NCBI GenBank assembly: GCA_964466155.1
Contig: CAYXMY010000025.1
Location: 1 to 29,702 of the forward strand
Origin: Caenibius sp964466155
GTDB taxonomy: Bacteria > Pseudomonadota > Alphaproteobacteria > Sphingomonadales > Sphingomonadaceae
Reading direction: 5' to 3'
DNA length: 29,702 nucleotides
The position numbers were made by a program, and so were the translations under genes. Positions 15,636 through 23,180 of this stretch are shown here, in pieces. The notes below the pieces were generated by a model. That model did not search any database, was not told the origin of the DNA, and worked only from the letters and a program-made list of their open reading frames with translations. Numbering within the stretch: the stretch's first letter is position 1; each line of letters opens with the position of its first letter.

Positions 15636-17357
15636 TCACACTCCCGAAAGCTGGCTGTCGGGCGTGTGGACGCCGAACACATCGCGCATGGCGTTGCACA
15701 GTTCGCCATGCGTCGCATAGACTTTCACCGCTTCGAGGCATGGCGGCACGAGGTTCTCACCCTGGCGCGCGGCTTGCCGCACCTTTTCCAGCGCCGCCTC
15801 CACCGCCGCGGAATCGCGCCGGGTGCGCAGATCGCGGACTTTGGCCGCCTGCTCATCCTCCATCGTCTCGTCCAGCCGGAAGATTTCGATCTCGCGCTTG
15901 TCTTCGGGCAGGACGAGGTGATTGACCCCCACCCATTTGCGGCGGCCCTGTTCCAGATCCTTGTTCCGCTCGTATTGCTCACGACCCAGCGCGCGCTGGA
16001 AATAGCCCTGCTCGATCGCTTTGGTCGCCCCGCCCATGGCGAAGATTTTGTCCATTTCGGTAAAGGCGGCATCTTCGATCTGCTTGGTCAGCGTCTCGAC
16101 ATAATAAGAGCCCGCCAGCGGATCGATGGTTTCGGCCACGCCCGTTTCATGCGCGACGATATGTTGCAGGGCCGCGCCAACGCGGATCGCATCCTCCGCC
16201 GGAAGCGCATGCGCTTCGTCATAAAGCGGGGTCGTCATCGCTTCGCCCGCACCGCCCAGCGCGCAAGCCGTGGCCATGATCGCCAGCCGCCCGATATTGT
16301 TGAGCGGCTGCTGCAAGGTCAGCGCGATGGTGGTGGGCGAGGTCATCATCCGAATCTTGAGCGCTTCGGGCGTGGCCGCCCCGTACCGCTCCTTCATCAG
16401 CCGCGCCCAGCATTTGCGGAAAGCGCGAAGCTTGCAGACCCCTTCGAAGAAATCCATGTCGACGTTGACGACGAAGTGATTGAGATAGGGGGCAATCTCG
16501 TCAATCGTGAAGCCGCGCTCCAGCGTCGCATCAATGTAAGCGCAGGCAATGGCCAGGCTGAAGGCGATTTCCTGCACCGGGTTGGCCTTGGCCGGTTGCA
16601 ACTGCGCCGAAATGATCGACAGCGGCGCCCAGTTCGGATGGTTGCGGATGATATATTCGATGCAATCCGTCGCGATCCGCAGACCGTGTTCGGGCGGATA
16701 GATATACCGCCCGACGCAAGTGTATTCGATCAGGATGCCGTTCACGATGTGGAGGACGAAATCCTGCGGATCGACGCCTTTCTCCTCCAGCGCGGCAATA
16801 ATCATGGCGAGGTTGACCGGCTGGGGCGCGTTGCACACGCTCATCAGGTAATGCAGCTTGTCGAACGGCAGATCGAACGCCGCTTCCAGATCTTCCAAGC
16901 TGTCGAGCGCCATCCCCGCGCGGCCGACTTCGCCTTCCACCATGGGATCGTCGCTGTCATAGCCGTTGGTCGTGGCCAGATCGTATTCGAGGATCAGGCC
17001 GGAAAGCCCTTGATCGAGCATGTAACGCGCCCGTTTCGACCAGTCCGCCCCCTTCCCGAAGCCGGTGACCTGGGTCATCGTCCAGAAGGCGGAGCGGTGC
17101 CCGTTGGGCCGGGTCGACCGGGTGTAGGGATATTCGCCTGGAAAGCCGAGATCGGTGAGGTAATCGAACCCCACCGCCTCCAGATCGGCAGGGGTGTAGA
17201 GCGGCTTGACCGGCCAGCCGAGCGCCTGCGTGGTGAAGGCATCGCGGCGTTCGGGATTTTGGGCGACGAACGGCGCGCGGGTCTGCGCTTCCCAGCGCTC
17301 CGCTTCGGCCAGGATATTGTCGTTGGCGGCCACGAAGCTGTCGATCGGCTTGTTCAC
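15636..17357 (-). CDS. B12-dependent acyl-CoA mutase large subunit, atypical active site
   Basis: A 573-residue homologue of the methylmalonyl-CoA mutase catalytic barrel. Family landmarks are PGEYPYTRSTRPNG, YDLATTNGYDSDDP, EVGRAG, YIYPPEHGLRI, ETGVAETIDPLAGSYYVE and WVGVN. Key substrate residues of the P. shermanii enzyme are changed. The Tyr89 position is Val97 (TMTQVTGF), Gln197 is Val205, Arg207 is Val215, and the Tyr243-His244 pair of GYHIQEAG is Ala251-Gln252 (SAQLQPAKA). It should not bind a carboxylated substrate such as methylmalonyl-CoA; the pocket looks apolar. The start is GTG at 17357 with GGAG eight bases upstream; an ATG at 17387 is in frame but poorly spaced. First gene of the operon mutase, small subunit, MeaB, EthD. 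The substrate is unknown; a branched acyl-CoA is likely. Confidence 0.9.
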   Translation of the reverse strand: MNKPIDSFVAANDNILAEAERWEAQTRAPFVAQNPERRDAFTTQALGWPVKPLYTPADLEAVGFDYLTDLGFPGEYPYTRSTRPNGHRSAFWTMTQVTGFGKGADWSKRARYMLDQGLSGLILEYDLATTNGYDSDDPMVEGEVGRAGMALDSLEDLEAAFDLPFDKLHYLMSVCNAPQPVNLAMIIAALEEKGVDPQDFVLHIVNGILIEYTCVGRYIYPPEHGLRIATDCIEYIIRNHPNWAPLSIISAQLQPAKANPVQEIAFSLAIACAYIDATLERGFTIDEIAPYLNHFVVNVDMDFFEGVCKLRAFRKCWARLMKERYGAATPEALKIRMMTSPTTIALTLQQPLNNIGRLAIMATACALGGAGEAMTTPLYDEAHALPAEDAIRVGAALQHIVAHETGVAETIDPLAGSYYVETLTKQIEDAAFTEMDKIFAMGGATKAIEQGYFQRALGREQYERNKDLEQGRRKWVGVNHLVLPEDKREIEIFRLDETMEDEQAAKVRDLRTRRDSAAVEAALEKVRQAARQGENLVPPCLEAVKVYATHGELCNAMRDVFGVHTPDSQLSGV

Positions 17358-17498
17358 GCGCGAATCTCCATTCCCGGTTCCGCGCATCGCTCCGCCAGAA
17401 GCGAACGGATGCGGCGCGGAAGCTTATGCTTTCCTGCAGGCTAAACCGGGGGGAGCGGATGGCCCAACAGCTTTCCCGCGCGCCACTGCGATTTTTAG

Positions 17499-17540
17499 CA
17501 TGATATCGCAATATCAAGCATTATATGATAATCTATTGCC
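17499..17540. promoter_or_regulatory. AT-rich divergent control region of the mutase operon and AraC gene
   Basis: TGATAT-CGCA-ATATCA (17501-17516) is a perfect dyad. On the minus strand 17520-17525 reads TATAAT, a perfect -10 with no matching -35, as in activator-dependent promoters. On the plus strand GATAAT (17527-17532) ends eight bases before the AraC ATG, which has no ribosome site, so that mRNA may be leaderless. Confidence 0.5.
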
Positions 17541-18410
17541 ATGGCACCGATCCCCATCCGCGATGCGCAACGCCTGCCCGATACGGTCATCGGGCGGATT
17601 GGCCTGCCCGGCGTGGCGGTGGAACTGTGCGCTTTCCCCGAAGTGTTGGCCGAAACGATCATGGTGACGGAAGAAGAAGCCGTGCTCTCGCTCGGCCTCT
17701 CACCCTTGCTCGGCGGTTCGGAAGGGCGGATCGCGGGCGACCGGCGCCTGCCTTTTGCCCAGTTCGGGGCGATGGGCTTTCGCCCGGCCGGGGTGCCGAT
17801 GGAAATGCGCATCGAAGGCGGCGCATTCCACACCATCCGTTGCCGCTTCGCGCCCGATGCCATCATCCGGGCACTGGGGCCGGAACCGTTGAGCAGCGCG
17901 CAACTGGCCGCCTGCTTCGACATACGCGTGCCCGCGATGGAGGAGGCTCTGCTGCGGCTGGCAGGTGAAGTGAACCGCCCCGTACCCGACAGCCCAGCGC
18001 TCGCCTCTGCGCTGGTCGCCACGGTCCTGATCGATCTGGCGCGCTATCTGGCGGCAGCCCAGGAACATGGGGAACGGCGGCGGGGCGGTTTGCCGCCGCG
18101 CCTGCTGCGCCACGTGCTGACGCTGATCGACCGGCCCGGCCACCCGCCTTCCATCGCGGAACTGGCCGGGGCTTGCGAACTGAGCCGCTTTCACTTCATG
18201 CGCTGCTTCAAGGAAAGCACGGGAATGAGCGCGGGCGCCGCCATTGCAGACGCCCGCATGGCCCGCGCCAAGGGCTTGCTGACCGCCGATACGCTGCCTC
18301 TCACCGCTATCGCCCGCGAACTGGGCTATGCCGGGCTACCCGCCTTTTCCGCCGCGTTTCGCAAGGCGACCGGCCATTCGCCCGGCGCATACCGCGCCCT
18401 GATGCGCTGA
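17541..18410 (+). CDS. AraC-family transcriptional regulator
   Basis: A 289-residue regulator. The C-terminal 100 residues hold the two helix-turn-helix units of the AraC/XylS family: SIAELAGACELSRFHFMRCFKE and PLTAIARELGYAGLPAFSAAFRKATGHSPGAYR. The N-terminal part has no recognised sensor domain that I can name. It is divergent from the mutase operon across about 180 bases, with a dyad in between, and ends toward the TonB receptor 2 gene. It probably activates the mutase operon, and perhaps the receptor, in response to the substrate or a CoA ester. The ATG has no Shine-Dalgarno sequence; no better in-frame start exists near it. Confidence 0.88.
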   Translation: MAPIPIRDAQRLPDTVIGRIGLPGVAVELCAFPEVLAETIMVTEEEAVLSLGLSPLLGGSEGRIAGDRRLPFAQFGAMGFRPAGVPMEMRIEGGAFHTIRCRFAPDAIIRALGPEPLSSAQLAACFDIRVPAMEEALLRLAGEVNRPVPDSPALASALVATVLIDLARYLAAAQEHGERRRGGLPPRLLRHVLTLIDRPGHPPSIAELAGACELSRFHFMRCFKESTGMSAGAAIADARMARAKGLLTADTLPLTAIARELGYAGLPAFSAAFRKATGHSPGAYRALMR

Positions 18411-18444
18411 CGGCCCAGTTCCAGTGCGAGGAACCGGGCCGTCA
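18408..18444. terminator. Hairpin terminator after the AraC gene
   Basis: TGACGGCCC (18408-18416) pairs with GGGCCGTCA (18436-18444), and GTTCC pairs with GGAAC inside, with one mismatch and a 7-base loop. It begins at the AraC stop codon. A short pyrimidine tract follows. Confidence 0.75.
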
Positions 18445-18458
18445 TTCCCTTCGAAGCG

Positions 18459-18478
18459 GGGAACGGTTGCCCGTTCCC
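18459..18478. terminator. Hairpin after TonB receptor 2 (minus strand)
   Basis: GGGAACGG (18459-18466) and CCGTTCCC (18471-18478) form an 8-bp stem with a 4-base loop, 17 bases past the receptor stop. No clear T-run is seen on the minus strand. Together with the preceding hairpin it separates the convergent transcripts. Confidence 0.55.
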
Positions 18479-18495
18479 GCCCCAGATCGCGAAGC

Positions 18496-21072
18496 TTACT
18501 TTTCCCCGCCGAAGCGGTAGGTCAGGCGCACACCGTACATGCGCGGTTCGCCGTACATCGTCGACCAGTAGAGCAGGCTGCCAGCCTGATAGACGTCGTT
18601 GTTGCTGATCCGGTAGGTCTTGTTGGTGATGTTGGTGCCGAATACACCCACATCGAACCCGCTGCCTGCCACATTCCTCCAGTCGATCGAGGCATTGAGC
18701 GTGCCGTAGGGTTCCAGGTAGGCGCCCGGTTGGACCTGCGGCAGTTGAACGGCTTCCGTGTATTGGCTCGACGTGTGTGCGTAGTTCACGAAGAAGGCCA
18801 AGGCCCCCATGTTGCCCAGATCGTAATCATACGATGCATGAACGCTCCAGATGTAGGGCGAGACATACTGGAAATCGAGGCAGGAGGAATCCGCTATACC
18901 ACCGGCAGCGACGACCCCATTACAGGCCAGCGCCCCCTGATTCACCACATACTGGTACTTCTTGTACTTCGCATCGGTGTAGCTGAAGTTGCCGCCCAGT
19001 TCGAAACCATGGAAGGGACGTACGGACGCTTCGAGTTCGATCCCCTTGATCCGCGCATCGGCATTAAGCGTGCGTGCACCGCTTGCGTTGGTGGTCGGGT
19101 TGTAATCGCCCGTAGCGCGCTGGATGCCCTTGTATTCGACCTGATAGAGCGATCCGTTGAAGCGGAACGGCACATCGCCGAGATTGAAATCGGACTTGAT
19201 CCCGATTTCATACGAAGTGACCTTTTCCGGGTTGAACGTGCGGGTGTTGTCATACACCGCATAGGGGTTGAAGCCGCCTGCCTTGTAGCCATGGCTGACT
19301 TTGGCGAAGACCATAACCTTGCTGGTAATCTTGTAATCCAGGCCGATCAGCCAAGTCGGCGCCTTGGTCTTCAGCTTCGCCGAAAACAGGCAAGTGTCAT
19401 AAATGTTGGAGAACACGGCCTGCATGCTTCCATCATAGCCGCACTTCCACAGTGTGCTGGAGCCAGTCACAGCGCTGAACTGGCTGGCGAAACCACTGAT
19501 CGTATCCCAGGTGTAACGATAGCCAGCGGTAAGCCGCAGCCCATCGAGCGAAGGCGTGGCCGCCCCCATGTCCAGCGTCGCCTGTGCGTAGAGCGCCTTC
19601 GATTTGCTGGCCACGCCCGAATAGAGATAACCCGGTATGCAAGTGCCTGTCTGGACCGCCGGACAATAGTTCGTCCCGCGCGATACCTGCGTGCCGACCG
19701 GCTTCTGTTCGAAATAGAACCCGCCAACCGTCCACTGCAGCTTCTTGTCGAGCATATCGCCCTGCAATTGCAGTTCTTCGGTGATCTGCTTGAAATTGTC
19801 GCGGCTGCGCTCGGTCGATGCCGTGGGGTAGAGATAAGTGATCGGAGTGCCGATCCCCGGCAACACGGCCGCGCCCGGCGCGGGCAGCACACCGGCATCG
19901 TTATCCTGCTGTTGCAGCACGGTGGCATCGCCATCGTAGCGGTATTGCAGCTTCATCCGCTGATAGCTGAAGATATTGCGCAGCTTGATCTCGTCGCTGA
20001 GATCGATTTCGGTGGTGTTGCTGATACCCCATGTCATGGTCTTCTGCATCGTGTCGATGGAGAAGGCCGTCTTGCGATTGCCCAATGCCTCCGCCTGAGC
20101 CGTGGCGGCACGATAAACGTCGCAAGAATACCCGCCATAGACACTGAACGGCCCATCGCCGCACAGACCGAGACCTGCCAGCGTACCGGGGGTCGTCGCC
20201 GTACCGATATTGAAACCCTTGTTAATCAGACCGGGGCCATTGTTGCTGGACTTCGTATAATAACCCATCGTGTAGTTGCGCACGGTCTCGGTCGGGTTGA
20301 ACTGCACGCCGATGCGGCCTGAATACCAATGTTCGTTATCGCGATCCTTGTTCCACTGGACATCGTGCGTGTAACCGTCACGATCGTGGAATGCGCCCAT
20401 CGCGCGGACCATCAGCTTGTCCTCCACGATCGGGATATTGATCACCCCTTCGATATATTTGCGGTCGTAGTTGCCGTATTCGCCCTTGATCCAGCCGCCG
20501 AATTCGTTGGTCGGCTTCTTCGGTACGATCAGCACCGCACCGCCCGTGGTGTTGCGGCCGAACAGCGTGCCCTGCGGCCCGGCGAGAACCTGCAGGTTTT
20601 CGATATCGATGAAATTGCCCGGCCCGCCTTGTTGGCTGAGGCTGATGGCCGAAGGCACCGGCACTTCGTTCATGTACGTCACCACACCCGGCGAGGCCTG
20701 GAAGGTCGAACCCTGACCGCGCAGAGTGAAGGACTGCGATTCACGCGAGCCCTGCCCGTTCGGCCCGACCACCAGCGAAGGGATGCTGGCGGCCAGATCC
20801 TGCGCCTTGGTGATGCCTTGCTGTTCCAGGCGCTGGGGCGAAAGGGCGGTGATCGCAATCGGCACGTCCTGCGCGCGTTCCTGGCGGCGGTTGGCGGTCA
20901 CGATGATTTCGCTGATACCGGTCGAAGCGGCGGAGGCCTGCGGTTTCTGCGCTTCATCCGTCTGGGCGAAAGCCGTGCCAGGCACGGCAATAGCGCCGAA
21001 CGCGGCGCTGGCCAGCAGCCAGCGATTGAAGCCGACACGTTCGGACTTACGAGTATCAATCCGGTGAGTCAT
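18496..21072 (-). CDS. TonB-dependent outer-membrane receptor 2
   Basis: An 858-residue receptor. A long signal peptide covers residues 1-36 (AFGAIAVPGTAFA then Q). The TonB box EIIVTA is at 55-60. The plug contains RQERAQDVPIAITAL and LQVLAGPQGTLFGRNTTGG, and the barrel closes with YGVRLTYRFGGEK. I take the ATG at 21072, which has AGGGAGG six bases upstream. Strand content and length fit the sphingomonad receptor group tied to catabolic operons. It is unlike receptor 1 except in the conserved plug core. Position next to AraC and the mutase operon suggests it imports the substrate of that pathway. Four or more Cys in the barrel could form surface-loop disulfides. Confidence 0.94.
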   Translation of the reverse strand: MTHRIDTRKSERVGFNRWLLASAAFGAIAVPGTAFAQTDEAQKPQASAASTGISEIIVTANRRQERAQDVPIAITALSPQRLEQQGITKAQDLAASIPSLVVGPNGQGSRESQSFTLRGQGSTFQASPGVVTYMNEVPVPSAISLSQQGGPGNFIDIENLQVLAGPQGTLFGRNTTGGAVLIVPKKPTNEFGGWIKGEYGNYDRKYIEGVINIPIVEDKLMVRAMGAFHDRDGYTHDVQWNKDRDNEHWYSGRIGVQFNPTETVRNYTMGYYTKSSNNGPGLINKGFNIGTATTPGTLAGLGLCGDGPFSVYGGYSCDVYRAATAQAEALGNRKTAFSIDTMQKTMTWGISNTTEIDLSDEIKLRNIFSYQRMKLQYRYDGDATVLQQQDNDAGVLPAPGAAVLPGIGTPITYLYPTASTERSRDNFKQITEELQLQGDMLDKKLQWTVGGFYFEQKPVGTQVSRGTNYCPAVQTGTCIPGYLYSGVASKSKALYAQATLDMGAATPSLDGLRLTAGYRYTWDTISGFASQFSAVTGSSTLWKCGYDGSMQAVFSNIYDTCLFSAKLKTKAPTWLIGLDYKITSKVMVFAKVSHGYKAGGFNPYAVYDNTRTFNPEKVTSYEIGIKSDFNLGDVPFRFNGSLYQVEYKGIQRATGDYNPTTNASGARTLNADARIKGIELEASVRPFHGFELGGNFSYTDAKYKKYQYVVNQGALACNGVVAAGGIADSSCLDFQYVSPYIWSVHASYDYDLGNMGALAFFVNYAHTSSQYTEAVQLPQVQPGAYLEPYGTLNASIDWRNVAGSGFDVGVFGTNITNKTYRISNNDVYQAGSLLYWSTMYGEPRMYGVRLTYRFGGEK

Positions 21073-21389
21073 TTTAAGCCTCCCTAACCATCTTCCCAAA
21101 GGGTCCGCCCGTTTTCCGTCGGGCTGGTTCCCGGTCAGCCGCATGCGCAGGCTGAAACTTCCTTAGCGCGCAGAAACCCACGGCGAAGTTCTCACTTCGC
21201 CCATTATCTTTCCGGCGGAGGGAGCGCTTTTCCAGCGATCCCGAGCCGTGCAACGGTGTTTTTGCATAGCCATGTCTGACGCCAATTTTTCCGGCACGCA
21301 ACGCACAAAGCACGGGAAAGACGGCAGTGCGCACCCACCGCGCAACTTGCCGCGCGGACGTGATATTTTAGCCACAATTTTTAATTGGA
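21073..21389 (-). promoter_or_regulatory. Long structured leader/promoter region of TonB receptor 2
   Basis: No gene is supported here. On the minus strand an 8-bp stem with a GAGA tetraloop (21182-21201) and a 5-bp stem (21107-21124) lie in the probable 5' leader of the receptor. The AT-rich patch at 21361-21389 contains TAAAAT (21365-21370, minus strand) and is the best promoter candidate. No cobalamin-box or other known riboswitch core was recognised. Confidence 0.4.
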
Positions 21390-21390
21390 G

Positions 21391-21424
21391 ATAAAAAACA
21401 GCCCGGACCGTAAAAGTCCGGGCT
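21391..21424 (-). terminator. Intrinsic terminator of the Rieske/SDR operon
   Basis: On the minus strand AGCCCGGAC and GTCCGGGCT (21400-21408, 21416-21424) form a 9-bp stem followed directly by six T (21393-21398). It lies 43 bases past the stop of the last SDR. Confidence 0.9.
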
Positions 21425-21467
21425 ACCGGGCATTTTCCGGCAAGGCCGGATGCGCGATTGTGGGCAA

Positions 21468-22328
21468 TCAGGCGATGATCGCGGGATGCGGAATGCGCGG
21501 ATCGCCGAGGCGTGGACGCCAGGACATCGGCTGCTTCCCACCCACATCGGTGATGCCGTATTTTTCTGCCATTTCGGCCGTGATCACCGTCTGCCCGTTC
21601 AGCTCTTCCAGCTTGGGATCGTTGTAGAGCGCATCGATCACCTTGCCGTTGAATTCGGGCGTTTCCGCCATTTCGAGGATCTGGGCATATTGCTCCGGAT
21701 GCTCTTCCGCCGTGCGGGCGCTGCGTTCCGTGGCCAGCATGCCCATCCATAGCGCCACGGCGGCAACGCCCGTGCCCCGGAAATCGACGCCCATATCGGC
21801 GGCGAACTTGTCCACCCCGGCCTTGTGCGCCCCATAGGCCGCGCCGTGCATGTAGCAGACCGAGCCGAAGGAGGACGTGAACACGATCAACCCGCGCCCC
21901 TGCTCCACCATGATCGGCGCGGCATGCCACGAAGCGATATAGCTGGACCGCAAGCCCACATCGAGCAGACCGACGAGGTCGGGCGACTTTTCCCAGAACG
22001 GGCCGGGCTTCACCAGATCGTCATGCAGGGCGGCGGCATTGTTGACGAGGATGTCGAGATGCCCGCTCTCCTGCTTCACTTGTTCGAATAGCGCCGCGAC
22101 CTGCGCATCGTCCGCATGATCGACCCGCACCGCGATCCCTTCGCCGCCCGCGTCGGTAACGGCCTGCGCCGCCGAACCGATGGTGCCGGGCAATTCGGCA
22201 TCGCCTTCGTTGAGCGTCCGGCCTGTCACATAGACGCGGTAGCCTTTTGCGCCCAGTGCATGAGCGATCCCGCGCCCGGCCCCGCGGCTTGCCCCCGTGA
22301 CGATGGCAACCTTGCGATCCGTGCTCAT
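21468..22328 (-). CDS. SDR, DHRS1-like
   Basis: A 286-residue SDR. TGASRGAG is at 11-18 and Arg37 after beta-2 suggests NADP(H). NNAA is at 96-99, with Ser152/153 (FTSSFGS), Tyr165 and Lys169. The segments SWHAAPIMVEQGRGLIVFTSS and SLW-like VALWMGML resemble human DHRS1 (SDR19C), a reductase of steroids and xenobiotics; this is recognition from memory. A C-terminal extension of about 60 residues follows the core. The ATG at 22328 overlaps the stop of the preceding SDR (ATGA, four bases), and AGGAGG lies nine bases upstream. The reading frame continues upstream without stop but only as an out-of-frame overlap with the preceding gene. Last gene of the Rieske operon. Confidence 0.87.
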   Translation of the reverse strand: MSTDRKVAIVTGASRGAGRGIAHALGAKGYRVYVTGRTLNEGDAELPGTIGSAAQAVTDAGGEGIAVRVDHADDAQVAALFEQVKQESGHLDILVNNAAALHDDLVKPGPFWEKSPDLVGLLDVGLRSSYIASWHAAPIMVEQGRGLIVFTSSFGSVCYMHGAAYGAHKAGVDKFAADMGVDFRGTGVAAVALWMGMLATERSARTAEEHPEQYAQILEMAETPEFNGKVIDALYNDPKLEELNGQTVITAEMAEKYGITDVGGKQPMSWRPRLGDPRIPHPAIIA

Positions 22329-23092
22329 ACTCCGAAACCTCCTGAAATCGATAAGAACTGGCCCGTGGTGTACGCGCCTTCGTTCGACGCGAAATAGACG
22401 CAGGCGTGGCCGATTTCCTCCGCCGTGCCCCAGCGCTTGAGGCACAGCAGTTTGTGCGTGTTGTCGATCCAGCGCTGGTCGATCTGGCCCTGCCGGGTCA
22501 GTTCGTGCAATTGCCCCGCATCGATCACGCCCACGCGCACCGAATTGGCGCGGATGTTGTAGCGGCCTTCTTCCTTGGCGATGCCGCGCACAATCTGTTC
22601 GTTCGACGCCTTGACCGCCACCGACATGCCATCGCGGTTGGCCCACATGTCGTGCCCCGCCGAACCGAGCGTAACGAAGCTGCCCCCGCCCTGTTCGCGC
22701 ATATGCGGCAGCGCGGCCTGCACCACGGCGAGGAAGCCATGCACTTCCACTTCGAAGGCGTGGCGCCATTCGTCCATCGGCGTTGCGGAGAGATAACGCT
22801 GGTTGACCAGCGGCCCGGCGGCCCAGACCACCGAATGGATGCGGCCATGTTCGGCGATTGCGGCGTCCATCGCGGCCGCAATCGATGCCGGATCGGTTAC
22901 GTCGGCGGCATGAGCGCTCGCCTTGCGGCCCGCTACGCGGGCCTGCTCCACCACCTCTTCCGCCGGTTCGCGGCGCGTGCGGTAGATCACCGCGATATCG
23001 CTGCCCTGCGCGGCAAACACACCGGCAATGCCGCGTCCGATGCCGCCGCTGCCCCCGAAAATCATGGTGCAGCCTGTTGGAAATGTCGCCAT
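22325..23092 (-). CDS. Divergent SDR without the catalytic tyrosine
   Basis: A 255-residue SDR-fold protein. The glycine motif is present as FGGSGGIG (12-19), but NNAG is replaced by WAAG (90-93). The active-site serine fits Ser144 (TLGSAG). The Tyr of YxxxK is missing: the segment is DGMSVAVK, with Ser157 at the Tyr place and Lys161 kept. Similar losses occur in enoyl-reductase-like and non-catalytic SDRs, where another residue, or none, donates the proton. GAGAGG precedes the ATG. It lies between the Rieske oxygenase (88-base gap with a hairpin) and the DHRS1-like SDR (four-base overlap). It could be a reductase with altered chemistry, or a binding subunit of its coupled partner. Confidence 0.85.
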   Translation of the reverse strand: MATFPTGCTMIFGGSGGIGRGIAGVFAAQGSDIAVIYRTRREPAEEVVEQARVAGRKASAHAADVTDPASIAAAMDAAIAEHGRIHSVVWAAGPLVNQRYLSATPMDEWRHAFEVEVHGFLAVVQAALPHMREQGGGSFVTLGSAGHDMWANRDGMSVAVKASNEQIVRGIAKEEGRYNIRANSVRVGVIDAGQLHELTRQGQIDQRWIDNTHKLLCLKRWGTAEEIGHACVYFASNEGAYTTGQFLSISGGFGV

Positions 23093-23122
23093 TTTCTATC
23101 CTCTCGCGGACCCCATACGCAA

Positions 23123-23158
23123 ACCGGCGCGATACGGCAAATGCCGCACCGCGCCGGT
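23123..23158. repeat. Stem-loop between the Rieske gene and the SDR pair
   Basis: A 9-bp GC-rich stem (23123-23131 with 23150-23158) with an inner CGGC/GCCG stem-loop. On the minus strand a short TTTG follows, too weak for a full terminator. It may attenuate read-through from the Rieske gene or protect its mRNA end. Confidence 0.6.
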
Positions 23159-23180
23159 CTGTCGCTGAAAATCAGACGGT

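Noticed and set aside
15666..17444. A 592-codon open frame opposite the mutase large subunit
   Set aside because: No domain; the minus-strand mutase has clear family motifs over the same span.
17358..17540. Possible cobalamin riboswitch before the B12 mutase operon
   Set aside because: No B12-box-like sequence or paired core was seen; the region is short and AT-rich with a dyad typical of a protein operator.
18424..20322. A 632-codon open frame opposite TonB receptor 2
   Set aside because: No recognisable domain; the receptor on the minus strand accounts for the whole stretch.
21468..22769. Longer version of the DHRS1-like SDR, starting at 22769
   Set aside because: The extra 147 residues are out-of-frame overlap with the preceding SDR; an AGGAGG site and an ATGA overlap fix the start at 22328.
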